In this document: positions 37,118-45,696 of the stretch, piece by piece
Numbering within the stretch: position 1 is the first letter of the stretch
Layout of the letters: the number at the start of each line of letters is the position of its first letter
Source: Candidatus Cloacimonetes bacterium 4572_55
Lineage (GTDB): Bacteria > 4572-55
Direction: 5' to 3'
Assembly: GCA_002084765.1 (NCBI GenBank)
Contig: NBMB01000001.1
Location: forward strand, 124,001 to 188,000
Length of the DNA stretch: 64,000 bases
The notes under the pieces: model-generated
Told to the model about the DNA's origin: nothing
The model's input: only the letters and a program-made list of their open reading frames with translations
The model's database searches: none
Position numbers and translations under genes: made by a program

Positions 37118-38269
37118 ATGGATAATACGACGACGAAAATGATAGATACGACTCCATCGAAGCATGAATGGTATCAAGAAGCTAAGGATAATGCCGAAGC
37201 CGTTGATTTTGAGCTGACTAATTTAATTTATGACCATCTGAAAAAGAGTCGTTTGGATTATCGAGGATTTTGGAATCATGCCCGCCAGATTTCAGATATG
37301 TTCAAAACTATCAATCCTTTGTTGCGTGAGGATCGGCAACAATTATGGGACAGATTTAATGAAATTCGAGATCAAGTCCGAGAGCGAGGGGAAAAGGAGC
37401 GCCGGCTCTGTCAAGAACATTCCTCGAAAATAAGAGAGAAAGTTGAGAAAAATTTGGAGCAAGCGCAGGAAATAATACTCTCCGCAGAGGGTAAGGAACC
37501 ACTTCGAAAGGCAAAAAGTCTTATCGATAGGACCACAGGAATTCTTAAAAAAGAACAAAATGCGACCCGTAAAGGCTTGTCTGCCGATCCGCCTGTCGAT
37601 CCTATCGGAACGATTGAAGTGAGAATGGCGCGAGAAGACGTGGAGCTTTGCTGGAGGTTTGTTCGTAAAATTCGGGAAACGCTAAAAGAGAAGCGTGGTC
37701 TGATTTTGGATCGTAACTATTCAGAATTGAGCCAAGAAGGAAGCCAAGCGGTGGAAAACGCCCAAGAAAAAGACCCCTATGTAGCTCTGGAGAGTATTAA
37801 ATCGATTCAGGATCGTTTGAAAAATAGTTGGGTCACGAGAGAGCAGAGAGAAAAGCTCAGGGACTTGTTGAACGGCGCGTGGCAAATCGCTATTCAGAGG
37901 GTCGAGGAACGAAGAGGAGAGCGAAAACGTCAACATGAGGAATGGCTACAACGGATGACGGATCATCTTCAACGCTGGGAGTCTTTATTTGGAAAGAATG
38001 AGCAGATAGTCGCTGACTTGAGAGAGCAAATTGAAAAACTTGAGAATGATGTCGAGAACTCGATCAATGCAGACTTTATCGACCGAGCTAAAAATTGGAT
38101 CGGAGAAAAGAAAACGAAAATTCTCGATATTGAAAGAACAAATCGTGACCTGGAGAGAAAAATAAAATCGGTGAAAAATAAAATCGGTAGAGCGAAAAAC
38201 AGTAGGGAGCATGACTACGCTTATCTACCCTCTGATTCTTCGGAGAACTCCTCGGACGAGCAAGTATGA
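37118..38269 (+). CDS. Cytoplasmic coiled-coil protein, DUF349-like
   Basis: 383 residues without signal peptide, almost all helical and highly charged. Segments such as LWDRFNEIRDQVRERGEKER recall DUF349 repeats (W..F......F), but the match is loose. Coiled coil is strong from about 240 to 365, and the tail is Ser/Glu-rich. Function unknown. A possible promoter (TTGACA near 37030) lies upstream. The next genes are separated by 170 bp with a weak A/T hairpin at 38321-38345. Confidence 0.65.
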   Translation: MDNTTTKMIDTTPSKHEWYQEAKDNAEAVDFELTNLIYDHLKKSRLDYRGFWNHARQISDMFKTINPLLREDRQQLWDRFNEIRDQVRERGEKERRLCQEHSSKIREKVEKNLEQAQEIILSAEGKEPLRKAKSLIDRTTGILKKEQNATRKGLSADPPVDPIGTIEVRMAREDVELCWRFVRKIRETLKEKRGLILDRNYSELSQEGSQAVENAQEKDPYVALESIKSIQDRLKNSWVTREQREKLRDLLNGAWQIAIQRVEERRGERKRQHEEWLQRMTDHLQRWESLFGKNEQIVADLREQIEKLENDVENSINADFIDRAKNWIGEKKTKILDIERTNRDLERKIKSVKNKIGRAKNSREHDYAYLPSDSSENSSDEQV

Positions 38270-38440
38270 TGCAAGCCAATAATTGTCGCCCCATAGCCGA
38301 TTCGAGCGAGCTAAGTCGCAGATTTTGTAAAAAAAAAATCTGAAGAAAAGCAATCAGTCGATTGGCGAGAAAAAAAATTTGTTATTTTGGATAACTTGTT
38401 TGTATTTTTCATGTTCTCTATCTTTTAAGGAAGTGTTTGA

Positions 38441-38928
38441 ATGGAAGAATTTACCCCTGAAGAAAAAAAAAAGTGGACGCTTTGGTTAAGCGGCAAAAGC
38501 GAAAAGAAAAAAAAGAGCAAGAAAATTATGAGAAGGTGAAAAATGCCAATCCGCGTCCCTTATTGGTAGAATTCATTGTGGGAATAGCTCTCATCAGCGC
38601 GGGATTCTTTATGATCACGCAGAATACAATCCTCCTCTCCGGCTTCAGTTTGATAGAATTGATCGGGATTACACCGCCGTTCGGCGTGATTCTCCTTCCC
38701 ATGTTGATCGGCATAGCTATGCTTTTTTATAACAACCGCTCGATTATCGGCTGGGTTCTGACCTGCGGCGGCATGTCGATTATCATCTTAGGCATTATCA
38801 TGGGCTTACGGATTAAATTTATGCCGATTACCCTATTCGAGGGATTGATCATGTTCGGTATGTTGTTCGCGGGTATCGGTATTGTTTTTCGGACGGTGCG
38901 CTATGTGAACATGGACGCTGAGAAATAA
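38441..38928 (+). CDS. Membrane protein with frame break in an A10 tract near its start
   Basis: From 38473 (GTG) a 151-residue frame encodes a charged leader and four membrane helices (LLVEFIVGIALISAGFFMI to LIMFGMLFAGIGIVF). However, the best ribosome site, AAGGAAG, lies before an ATG at 38441. That ATG reads MEEFTPEEKKK and then leaves the frame at a run of ten A (38463-38472). One more A would join the two parts into MEEFTPEEKKKVDALVKRQK. Either the gene is rescued by slippage in the A-run, or the GTG is the true start, or one base was lost. It ends one base before the radical SAM gene. Confidence 0.62.
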
Positions 38929-38929
38929 A

Positions 38930-40351
38930 ATGTTAAAAATTTATAAAAATATCAAAAAACGGCTTTCTATCGAAAAACCAGTGCTTGATCCAAATTCGAC
39001 ATGGCCTGATTCGGCATGGGTTGACGAATTTATTGCAAAGGTCAAGCCTTACATTTTCGTGCGGTTGGAGGACAACCTGCTGATTAGAATGCCGAACCAA
39101 GCGCAAAAATTGAACCCGACTGGCGCGCAAGTTCTGAAATCCTTATTAGATGGCATGTCAATCCAGCAACTTATGCGCTCTTTGAGCCACGATCCGACGA
39201 AACAGCGGGATACTCTCAATTTTCTCCATGCGATTCGGCTCCATTTAGAAGGAAAGTCGGATAAATTTCCGTTCAACTCCGCTGTGGAAACTTCTCCTTT
39301 TTCTATGAAATTCAGCGATTATCCGGTCTTGTCGGAGATTGCGATCACCTATCGTTGCAATCTTCGATGTCGGTTCTGTTACGCGGGCTGCAACTGCTCG
39401 GCAAATCCAACAGGCAGCGACCAAGAGATGACAGCCGCTCAGATTCAAATGGTGTTGGACAAAATATTTCATCAGGCAAAGACGCCGTCGGTCAGCTTTA
39501 CCGGCGGTGAGCCGACTCTGCGTCCGGAGCTTCCCGAGTTGATTGGATACGCCAAAAAATTGGGCATGAGGGTGAATCTGATCACCAACGGAGTCCGAAT
39601 CGACCGCGATCTTGCCCAGCACTATGCCGATTGCGGTCTGGACTCGGCTCAGGTCAGTCTGGAGGGAATTTCCGCTGACACGCATGAGGCGGGAGTCGGT
39701 GTAACTGGCGTCTATAGTCGGACGATCGAAGCGGTCGGGCATCTGAAAGCCGCGGGTATTCATGCGCACACAAATCTCACAATCACCCGTCTGAATCTGC
39801 CAGAAGTGGACGCTTTCCCTGGTTTTGTCAAGCGGGAGTTGGGCGGCGACCGGTTCAGCATGAATTTGATTATCCCCACAGGCAGCGCGGCGATAAATGA
39901 CGATTTGATTGTGAGCTATAGCGAGATTCGCGGCTATTTGGAGCGAATCATCGACCGCAGCGAGCAAGAAAATGTGGAATTTATGTGGTATTCTCCGATG
40001 CCCATGTGCATGTTTAACTCGATTCTTCACGGATTAGGGAACAAGGGGTGCAGCGCATGCGACGGTCTGATTTCTGTCGGCGCAAACGGCGATGTTTTAC
40101 CATGCGCCTCATTTGACGATCCTGTAGGCAACCTGCTCCGATTGGATTTCAGAGAGATTTGGCAGTCCGCTCCAGCGAAGCGGTATCGAGCAAAAGCACT
40201 CGCGCATCCGATCTGCCAAAAATGTGAAGATTTTTATATTTGTAACGGAGCCTGCCCGCTTTACTGGCGGCAGATCGGTTATGATGAGCTTTATATTGCA
40301 TCAAGCGGTCATCAGAACGACTCGGAAAAAAATTCAAGGGTTAAAAATTAA
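38930..40351 (+). CDS. Radical SAM/SPASM enzyme with N-terminal PqqD-like domain
   Basis: 473 residues. Residues about 40-110 resemble PqqD (LLIRMPNQAQKLNPTGAQVL), a peptide-recognition module. The radical SAM core has the 4Fe-4S motif YRCNLRCRFCYAGC (Cys143, 147, 150) and SFTGGEPTLRPEL. The C-terminal SPASM region holds further cluster cysteines (GCSACDGLISVGANG, LPCASFDDPVGNL, CQKCEDFYICNGACPLYW). This build is found in enzymes that modify ribosomal peptides (PqqE, thioether or C-C maturases) and in heme-d1/NirJ-like proteins. No precursor peptide is evident next to it. It is cotranscribed with membrane proteins on both sides. Confidence 0.88.
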   Translation: MLKIYKNIKKRLSIEKPVLDPNSTWPDSAWVDEFIAKVKPYIFVRLEDNLLIRMPNQAQKLNPTGAQVLKSLLDGMSIQQLMRSLSHDPTKQRDTLNFLHAIRLHLEGKSDKFPFNSAVETSPFSMKFSDYPVLSEIAITYRCNLRCRFCYAGCNCSANPTGSDQEMTAAQIQMVLDKIFHQAKTPSVSFTGGEPTLRPELPELIGYAKKLGMRVNLITNGVRIDRDLAQHYADCGLDSAQVSLEGISADTHEAGVGVTGVYSRTIEAVGHLKAAGIHAHTNLTITRLNLPEVDAFPGFVKRELGGDRFSMNLIIPTGSAAINDDLIVSYSEIRGYLERIIDRSEQENVEFMWYSPMPMCMFNSILHGLGNKGCSACDGLISVGANGDVLPCASFDDPVGNLLRLDFREIWQSAPAKRYRAKALAHPICQKCEDFYICNGACPLYWRQIGYDELYIASSGHQNDSEKNSRVKN

Positions 40352-40366
40352 CCGCCGGAGGTGAAT

Positions 40367-41329
40367 ATGTCGATTTTATCGCTCTCTTCCGCAGAGCGCG
40401 GGATCGTGATTTTTCATATTTGGAAATCATTGCCTTATACCAAGCGTATGGCGTTGGCTTTTGGTCTGATCCTGTTAGGTCTGATCTGGCAATACTTTCA
40501 GTATTCACTTTTCCCCGGAGTGATTTTGATATGTACAGGCAATCTTTTTTTGTTGGTGCGCGGATACGACAATCGGATGAAACAGGGGAAATACCACGCA
40601 GAAGCGAAGTGGGAGAAGGCAACGGAATCCAAACTAGAAGAATTGGCAGAGTTTGAGAAAAAAATAAAAAAGTGGGATATCAGCGCGTTGGATGTTACGA
40701 ATCCGCTCGGAATATTCTTTTTTCTGATGATCATCGGCACTATATTTTTATCAACTGTAATCAGCATGCTTTTTATGAATTCCGGTGCCTTCATTTTCGC
40801 TGTGGACATCGGCGTATTGCTTTTGCCTCACTGGGTATGCGGCATTCGTATGATCTTGACGCGACCTCAATTGATGATGAAAATCAAATATATCAAAAAA
40901 CTTATTAAGAAGAAAGCGGATCGATTGCAAGCCCATGAAATTGAATATTTTATACTGTTGAAAGGACAGAAAAAAAGCCGACTGCCTCAAGACGTCAAGT
41001 TTCGGGTCAAAATAAAGGATTATCACCCAGATTTTTTGGGATTATACGGGCAGATCGTCACCAACACGGTCAACGGATCTTCATATCCTTATTTTTATAT
41101 AGTGTTGGTGGCGAAGCGGGACTATGGCTTAAAGCGAGTGGCAGCGCAATATAAATTGCCTTTGAAATTGACTAAGGAGTTTTCGATAAAGCAAGATGTG
41201 GAAACGCTGGTCGTTCGTCAGACCACAACCAAAACGTCCGGCTATCATACCGACTCTTTTGTCATGGAAAAAATTTTTTTACAAGGACTCGACTTGGCGG
41301 AGCGGTACGCGACTGAGCCAGTCGCGTAA
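40367..41329 (+). CDS. Membrane protein of unknown function
   Basis: About 320 residues from the ATG at 40367, which has GGAGG five bases upstream (the GTG at 40361 is inside the ribosome site). Two pairs of membrane helices lie at about 20-70 (MALAFGLILLGLIW, GVILICTGNLFLLV) and 105-165 (GIFFFLMIIGTIFLSTVIS). A soluble C-terminal domain of about 150 residues follows. Not recognised. It lies 15 bp after the radical SAM gene and is probably its operon partner. Confidence 0.7.
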   Translation: MSILSLSSAERGIVIFHIWKSLPYTKRMALAFGLILLGLIWQYFQYSLFPGVILICTGNLFLLVRGYDNRMKQGKYHAEAKWEKATESKLEELAEFEKKIKKWDISALDVTNPLGIFFFLMIIGTIFLSTVISMLFMNSGAFIFAVDIGVLLLPHWVCGIRMILTRPQLMMKIKYIKKLIKKKADRLQAHEIEYFILLKGQKKSRLPQDVKFRVKIKDYHPDFLGLYGQIVTNTVNGSSYPYFYIVLVAKRDYGLKRVAAQYKLPLKLTKEFSIKQDVETLVVRQTTTKTSGYHTDSFVMEKIFLQGLDLAERYATEPVA

Positions 41330-41400
41330 TAAATATTCGGAGATCCCTCCGGGGTATAATCGCTATCTTCCGACCAATTTTGGAACAGGAGTTTCAACCT

Positions 41401-42078
41401 ATGGCTATGTCAAATAAAAAATTTTTGGGGGGAGACACCCCCCAAATTTATACGTTAGGCGAAGAGATTATCCATAGCGTCAGCCACGGCGTGGGCGTGG
41501 GATTGAGCATTGCGGGACTTACGTTGTTGGTGACTCTGGCGGTACTCTTTGGAAATGGCTATCAAGTGGTGAGTTTCAGCGTATATGGATCCACGTTGGT
41601 CGCTTTATACCTTTCCTCGACGCTATACCATAGTTTCCAACAACCCCGAGTAAAAAAGGTGTTTAAAACGCTGGATCACGTCGCAATCTATCTGTTGATT
41701 GCCGGGACATACACACCTTTTTTATTGGTGAAAATTGGCGGGATGTGGGGTGGAATTTTTTTAGGAATCGTTTGGGGAACGGCTCTATTGGGCGCGGCTC
41801 TGAAAGTATGGAGCGTCCAACGTTTCCGAAAGCTGTCCGTTGTTGCGTATATCCTATTGGGTTGGCTAAGCCTGATTATTTTGCCGAAATTATGGAGTGC
41901 CATGTCGCGGTCGGGATTAAAATTTTTATTTATAGGCGGAGCGATTTATACGGTGGGAGTGATCTTCTATTCGTTAAAACGGGTTCCATACATGCACGCT
42001 GTTTGGCATCTATTTGTGCTTGCAGGCAGTATATGCCACTATTTCGCGGTACTCGGATTCATCAGGATCGATTTATAA
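41401..42078 (+). CDS. Hemolysin III family (PAQR-type) membrane protein
   Basis: About 225 residues with seven membrane helices. The PAQR/hemolysin III landmarks are present: IHSVSHGVGVGLSIAG, STLYHSF, LDHVAIYLLIAGTYTPFLLV and MHAVWHLFVLAGSICHYFAV. The conserved Asp and His residues form a zinc site in homologues of known structure. The family has no settled bacterial role; membrane homeostasis or hydrolase activity has been suggested. CAGGAG lies nine bases before the ATG at 41401. It converges with the sigma-54 activator gene, 3 bp apart. Confidence 0.92.
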   Translation: MAMSNKKFLGGDTPQIYTLGEEIIHSVSHGVGVGLSIAGLTLLVTLAVLFGNGYQVVSFSVYGSTLVALYLSSTLYHSFQQPRVKKVFKTLDHVAIYLLIAGTYTPFLLVKIGGMWGGIFLGIVWGTALLGAALKVWSVQRFRKLSVVAYILLGWLSLIILPKLWSAMSRSGLKFLFIGGAIYTVGVIFYSLKRVPYMHAVWHLFVLAGSICHYFAVLGFIRIDL

Positions 42079-42081
42079 ACA

Positions 42082-43557
42082 TCATCGAATATTATATTTA
42101 CTCATTTTACGATATAAGGTCCGCTCAGATATACCTAAGGAAAAAGCCGCGCTCCGACGGTTGCCATTTTTTTCTATTAAAGCCGCTCGAATCATCTTCA
42201 GCTCCATCTCTTCGATCGTATTTCCAGACAACAGGTTTTCTTCTGCTTCCTCATAAGTCGATTGCCGAATAAAATCCCACATTTTTTCCACAATCTCTCT
42301 TACCGAGCGCATTTCATCGCCCAACGAGATCAGGCTTTTATACAAAATTTCCCGTTCGATTTCCCCGTGAGAACGCCCGCTATGGACAGGCAGAAATTCC
42401 CCTTGTTTTCTATTAGTCGTAAATTCTTCAGGAAGATCAGACGGGTGAATCTCTTTGTGCGGATAAAGCGCGGCCATACTCTCGACAAAATTGCGTAGCT
42501 CTCGGATATTTCCTGGCCAATCGTATTGGTACAAAATTTCCATAGTCTGCGGAGAAAATCCCGCAAAATCGATATGATATTCCTGCTTCATTTCCTCGCT
42601 GAAATGGTCGATCAGTAGAGGAATATCCTCCCGACGACGACGCAAAGGCGGTAGAGCGATAGAGATCACCTTCAGTCGATAAAACAGATCCGGTCGAAAA
42701 CTGCCTTGATTCATCGCGACCTGCAAGTCTCGATTGGTCGCGGCGATCACGCGTGCATCGACCTTTATGACATGCCCGCCTCCGACTCTCATAAACTCCC
42801 GCTCTTCCAAAACTCGCAACAGTTTTACCTGTGTGGTCGGAGCGATTTCTCCTATTTCGTCTAAAAAGATCGTGCCTTGATCAGCAGACTCAAAGTGACC
42901 GATCCGTCTTGAAGAAGCACCGGTAAATGAGCCTTTTTCATGCCCGAATAGCTCGCTTTCCAGAAGCGTTTCCGGCAATGCGCCACAATTGACAGCCACA
43001 AAAGGTTTGTTTGCCCGACGACCTGCTTGATGAACCAGGCGCGCGATCAATTCCTTGCCCGTGCCGCTTTCGCCGGTCAATAGAAGTGTGCTGTCCGTCG
43101 CGGCAATCTGAATTGCCTGATCGATAGGCTCTCTCATTTTCGGAGATTTGCCGATAATATGGAACTGAGCCGCCAGATGCATCCGTCTCAGATGGCGGAA
43201 TATGATCAACCGCAGTTCTGCTGGATCGTTCAGGATCGGCAGATAATCGTCGATCTGATTCCCAACAAGGTCCTCCGGTTCGATAGGATTTCTTCCGTCG
43301 CCATAGAGGATAATCTCGCAATCTCTCTGTTTTTTGATCAACTTACCAAGACGCGCTCCTCGGGTTTGGAGCAGGTCTTGTGAGAGAACAGCCAGTCGGA
43401 TAGGGTATGTTTTCGCCTTTCTCAACGCCTCCTCGCCATCTCTGGCAAACAACGTGAGAGCGGGCAGGTCTTTCAATTCGTTTTTCATCAACGCGCGACG
43501 ATCTGCGTCCGCATCTGCTAACAGAACAATACGATCTTGCATCATTTGCACATTCAT
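42082..43557 (-). CDS. Sigma-54-dependent transcriptional activator
   Basis: About 491 residues. The N-terminal 120 look like a receiver ([12 protein letters not shown]), but the phosphoacceptor region reads [13 protein letters not shown], with Ser where Asp is expected, so it may not be phosphorylated. The AAA+ domain is complete: [14 protein letters not shown], the sigma-54-contacting loop [15 protein letters not shown] and the R-finger region. The C-terminus is a Fis helix-turn-helix ([20 protein letters not shown]). The start at 43557 follows the stop of the cyclase-like gene by eight bases. A sigma-54 promoter with tandem upstream repeats lies at 44609-44748 beyond that gene and is an obvious candidate target. 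Confidence 0.93.
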   Translation of the reverse strand: MNVQMMQDRIVLLADADADRRALMKNELKDLPALTLFARDGEEALRKAKTYPIRLAVLSQDLLQTRGARLGKLIKKQRDCEIILYGDGRNPIEPEDLVGNQIDDYLPILNDPAELRLIIFRHLRRMHLAAQFHIIGKSPKMREPIDQAIQIAATDSTLLLTGESGTGKELIARLVHQAGRRANKPFVAVNCGALPETLLESELFGHEKGSFTGASSRRIGHFESADQGTIFLDEIGEIAPTTQVKLLRVLEEREFMRVGGGHVIKVDARVIAATNRDLQVAMNQGSFRPDLFYRLKVISIALPPLRRRREDIPLLIDHFSEEMKQEYHIDFAGFSPQTMEILYQYDWPGNIRELRNFVESMAALYPHKEIHPSDLPEEFTTNRKQGEFLPVHSGRSHGEIEREILYKSLISLGDEMRSVREIVEKMWDFIRQSTYEEAEENLLSGNTIEEMELKMIRAALIEKNGNRRSAAFSLGISERTLYRKMSKYNIR

Positions 43558-43565
43558 GCGGTTTG

Positions 43566-44486
43566 TTACTCCGAGGGGTTTGAGGTTACCGATTTTATAC
43601 CGACAGTTCCATTCCAATTCGGCGGCGGGGGATTCCGCTTAAAGCCTGTACAGCGTTCTACATATAGCTTTGCTGGGGTATCGTTTTTGTCTATTTTTAA
43701 AGCATCGAAAAAGTGGTCGCTTGCCTCATCCCAGCGACGTTTCCGAAAAAGATTGACCCCGAGGCTAAAAGAGGTAAGTAGTCGATCCTGGGACTCGGTT
43801 GGCTTTTGTTGAAACGCTATCAACTCATACAATCTAATAGGGGTTTCCAAATCTGGCAAACGCAAAATGTCCAAATCTCTCACAACGGACTGATCTTGAA
43901 TCTTCTGATAAGCCGCTTCGGTCATCAAGACGTGAACTCCATAAGTAGGCGATAAAGTTTGGATTCTCTGAGCGAGTTGAACGGTTTCTCCCAAAGCGGT
44001 ATAGTTAAATCGATACTTTGACCCGAAGTTGCCTACAATTGCTCGACCGGAGTTTAGACCAATACTTACCTGAAATTTGCTCAATTCCGAATGATTGTAT
44101 TGGTCTCGCATCAGGTTGAATCGCCGCACAACCTCCACTGCAGTGGCCGCGGCTCTTTCAAGATGATCCTTTTGCGTCGCGGGCGCGCCCCAGAACGCCT
44201 TCAATTTTTCGCCATCAAGATGGTCTAATGTGCCCTTGTTCAAAAGGACGACTTCGCAGCTCATGTCCAAATATTGCTGTAAGAAATTCGCTGAAAGTTG
44301 GGGGGGTATCTTTTGTAGATCAATACGAAATCCGTATAAATTTTGAAAATAAGCGGTAATTTGAATGTCAAAGCCGCCTAATCCGACTTTACCATCCATT
44401 TTATCTACAAAATCAGCGACATGGGGACCGGCATAAAGCTCAAGAGCCCGACGGAAAATTTTCCCTTTAAAAAGATTTGAAAGCAC
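43566..44486 (-). CDS. Class III adenylate/guanylate cyclase-like protein
   Basis: 306 residues from a GTG start (GGGAG upstream). The nucleotide-cyclase fold is visible: [55 protein letters not shown] and [17 protein letters not shown]. The second metal-binding Asp of the usual GD pair is Glu here (GEKLKAFWG), and the loop after the first Asp is altered, so catalysis may be weak or lost. A short TPR-like tail follows (residues 245-285). It is encoded upstream of, and coupled to, the sigma-54 activator, so it may supply or sense the signal for that regulator. Confidence 0.82.
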   Translation of the reverse strand: MLSNLFKGKIFRRALELYAGPHVADFVDKMDGKVGLGGFDIQITAYFQNLYGFRIDLQKIPPQLSANFLQQYLDMSCEVVLLNKGTLDHLDGEKLKAFWGAPATQKDHLERAAATAVEVVRRFNLMRDQYNHSELSKFQVSIGLNSGRAIVGNFGSKYRFNYTALGETVQLAQRIQTLSPTYGVHVLMTEAAYQKIQDQSVVRDLDILRLPDLETPIRLYELIAFQQKPTESQDRLLTSFSLGVNLFRKRRWDEASDHFFDALKIDKNDTPAKLYVERCTGFKRNPPPPNWNGTVGIKSVTSNPSE

Positions 44487-44608
44487 TTTTTCTACTCCCT
44501 GTTATAAAATTTTTGAGAATTGAAGGATAGGAAAATTACGCGAGTTTGTCAAGAAAAGAGTTGAAAATCTGAAAATTTGAGCGGATTTGTTCTGAAACAG
44601 ATATCCCA

Positions 44609-44641
44609 CTGTGGTAAGAATGATACACCTGTGGTTAGAAT
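44609..44641. promoter_or_regulatory. Tandem direct repeat, putative enhancer (UAS)
   Basis: CTGTGGTAAGAAT (44609-44621) and CTGTGGTTAGAAT (44629-44641) differ at one base and are 20 bp apart, two helical turns. They lie about 95-125 bp upstream of the sigma-54 promoter at 44735 and a similar distance from the start of the divergent cyclase-activator operon, the normal position for enhancer sites bound by a sigma-54 activator. Confidence 0.65.
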
Positions 44642-44733
44642 TCTAAAATATGGATATTTGTCTAAGAATCGAACCGTGCGGCTAAAACCGGCAACAAGGG
44701 GAGTTACAACTTATTTTTTTTAAAATCCAGTTT

Positions 44734-44749
44734 TGGCATCTTTATTGCG
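44734..44749 (+). promoter_or_regulatory. Sigma-54 (-24/-12) promoter
   Basis: TTGGCATCTTTATTGCG contains GG at 44735-44736 and GC at 44747-44748 with exactly ten bases between, in the TGGCA....TTGC context of RpoN promoters. Transcription should start at about 44758-44761. Confidence 0.78.
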
Positions 44750-44758
44750 TCCCTTAAG

Positions 44759-44880
44759 ATTGCGTATGAAAACTTCTTAAAAAGAGTTAGGCCAAGCTAC
44801 TCTAAAGATGCTTTTACATCGAAACTTCCTCCTCCAAAAGAGGTCGCGCTAAGTGCGGATAGCGCGACCTCTTTTTTTTT
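44759..44880 (+). ncRNA. Candidate sigma-54-dependent small RNA or attenuated leader
   Basis: The predicted transcript, about 120 nt, has no open frame worth noting. It has a first hairpin (GAG-t-TAG/CTA-CTC, 44784-44802, loop GCCAAG) and a small hairpin GATG/CATC (44807-44820). A single-stranded CTTCCTCCTCC (44825-44835), complementary to Shine-Dalgarno sequences, and a perfect terminator complete it. This is the layout of regulatory sRNAs such as the sigma-54-controlled Qrr RNAs of vibrios, though no sequence similarity to them is seen. Because the sirtuin ATG is only 28 bp beyond, the element may instead be a leader with an attenuator. Confidence 0.6.
44839..44880 (+). terminator. Perfect intrinsic terminator
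   Basis: AGAGGTCGCGCT (44839-44850) pairs without mismatch with AGCGCGACCTCT (44861-44872) around a 10-base loop, followed by nine T. It ends 28 bp before the sirtuin start codon. Confidence 0.95.
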
Positions 44881-44908
44881 ATTTGATAAATACCTGAAGG
44901 AAAATTCT

Positions 44909-45658
44909 ATGTGTAAAACAATCGACCCTAATGTCATATCCTATCTGAGGCAAACTGAAAACTGCGTGATCTCCACCGGTGCTGGCGTCTCCGTTGAGAG
45001 CGGGATACCCACCTTTCGAGACGCGTTAACCGGATTTTGGAGCAATTATGATCCGATGACGTTGGCTACCCCGACTGGATTTCGAAAAGACCCGAAATTG
45101 GTGTGGGAATGGTATCGCTTTCGGCAGGGATTGGTGATGAAAACAAAACCGAATCCAGGTCACTATGCGATCGCCGAGATGGAGAAAATGTTCGCGGAAT
45201 TTTTGCTGATCACGCAGAATATCGACGGACTGCATCATCGAGCGGGCAGCCGAAATTTGGTCGAAATTCACGGCAATATTCATCGTTATAAATGTTTTCA
45301 GGAAGAGACTATTGTAGACCCGCTTCCAGAGAGCGACGAGGTTCCGCCCCGCTGCCCGAATTGCGGAAGCTATATCAGACCAGATGTGGTCTGGTTCGGC
45401 GAACAGCTTCCTATGGAGGGTCTTGAAAAAGCAGAACAGGCTATAACGTCTTGCGATACGTTGATCTCTGTCGGCACTTCTGGCGCGGTTTATCCGGTCG
45501 CCTTATTTCCTGCCCAGGCTAAACACTACGGCGCGTTTGTGATTGAGATCAATTTAGAGGAAACTCCCATATCGGAAATTGCCGATGTGTCATTGCTCGG
45601 AAAATCTGGCGAGATCCTTCCGCAATTGGTCAAGGAACTGAAGAAGGCAAGAGAATAA
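44909..45658 (+). CDS. Sir2-family NAD-dependent protein deacylase
   Basis: 249 residues. The NAD-binding GAGVSVESGIPTFRDALTGFW, LITQNIDGLHHRAGS, catalytic His in EIHGNIH and ISVGTSGAVYPV are all present. WEWYRFRQ supplies the Tyr-x-x-Arg pair that in class III sirtuins recognises succinyl or malonyl lysine, so deacylation of acidic acyl groups is likely. The first half of the zinc knuckle has one Cys (YKCFQEE) instead of two, while CPNCG is intact, so the zinc site may be atypical. GAAGGAAA precedes the ATG. Expression may be tied to the sigma-54 transcript upstream. Confidence 0.92.
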   Translation: MCKTIDPNVISYLRQTENCVISTGAGVSVESGIPTFRDALTGFWSNYDPMTLATPTGFRKDPKLVWEWYRFRQGLVMKTKPNPGHYAIAEMEKMFAEFLLITQNIDGLHHRAGSRNLVEIHGNIHRYKCFQEETIVDPLPESDEVPPRCPNCGSYIRPDVVWFGEQLPMEGLEKAEQAITSCDTLISVGTSGAVYPVALFPAQAKHYGAFVIEINLEETPISEIADVSLLGKSGEILPQLVKELKKARE

Positions 45659-45696
45659 TTATTTCCCATAACAAAATTGATTTCTTGATAGAAAAA

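Noticed and set aside
38441-38539. 32-codon frame as an independent RiPP precursor
   Set aside because: No leader/core layout is clear and the frame is better explained as the N-terminus of the membrane protein. Kept only as an alternative in the findings.
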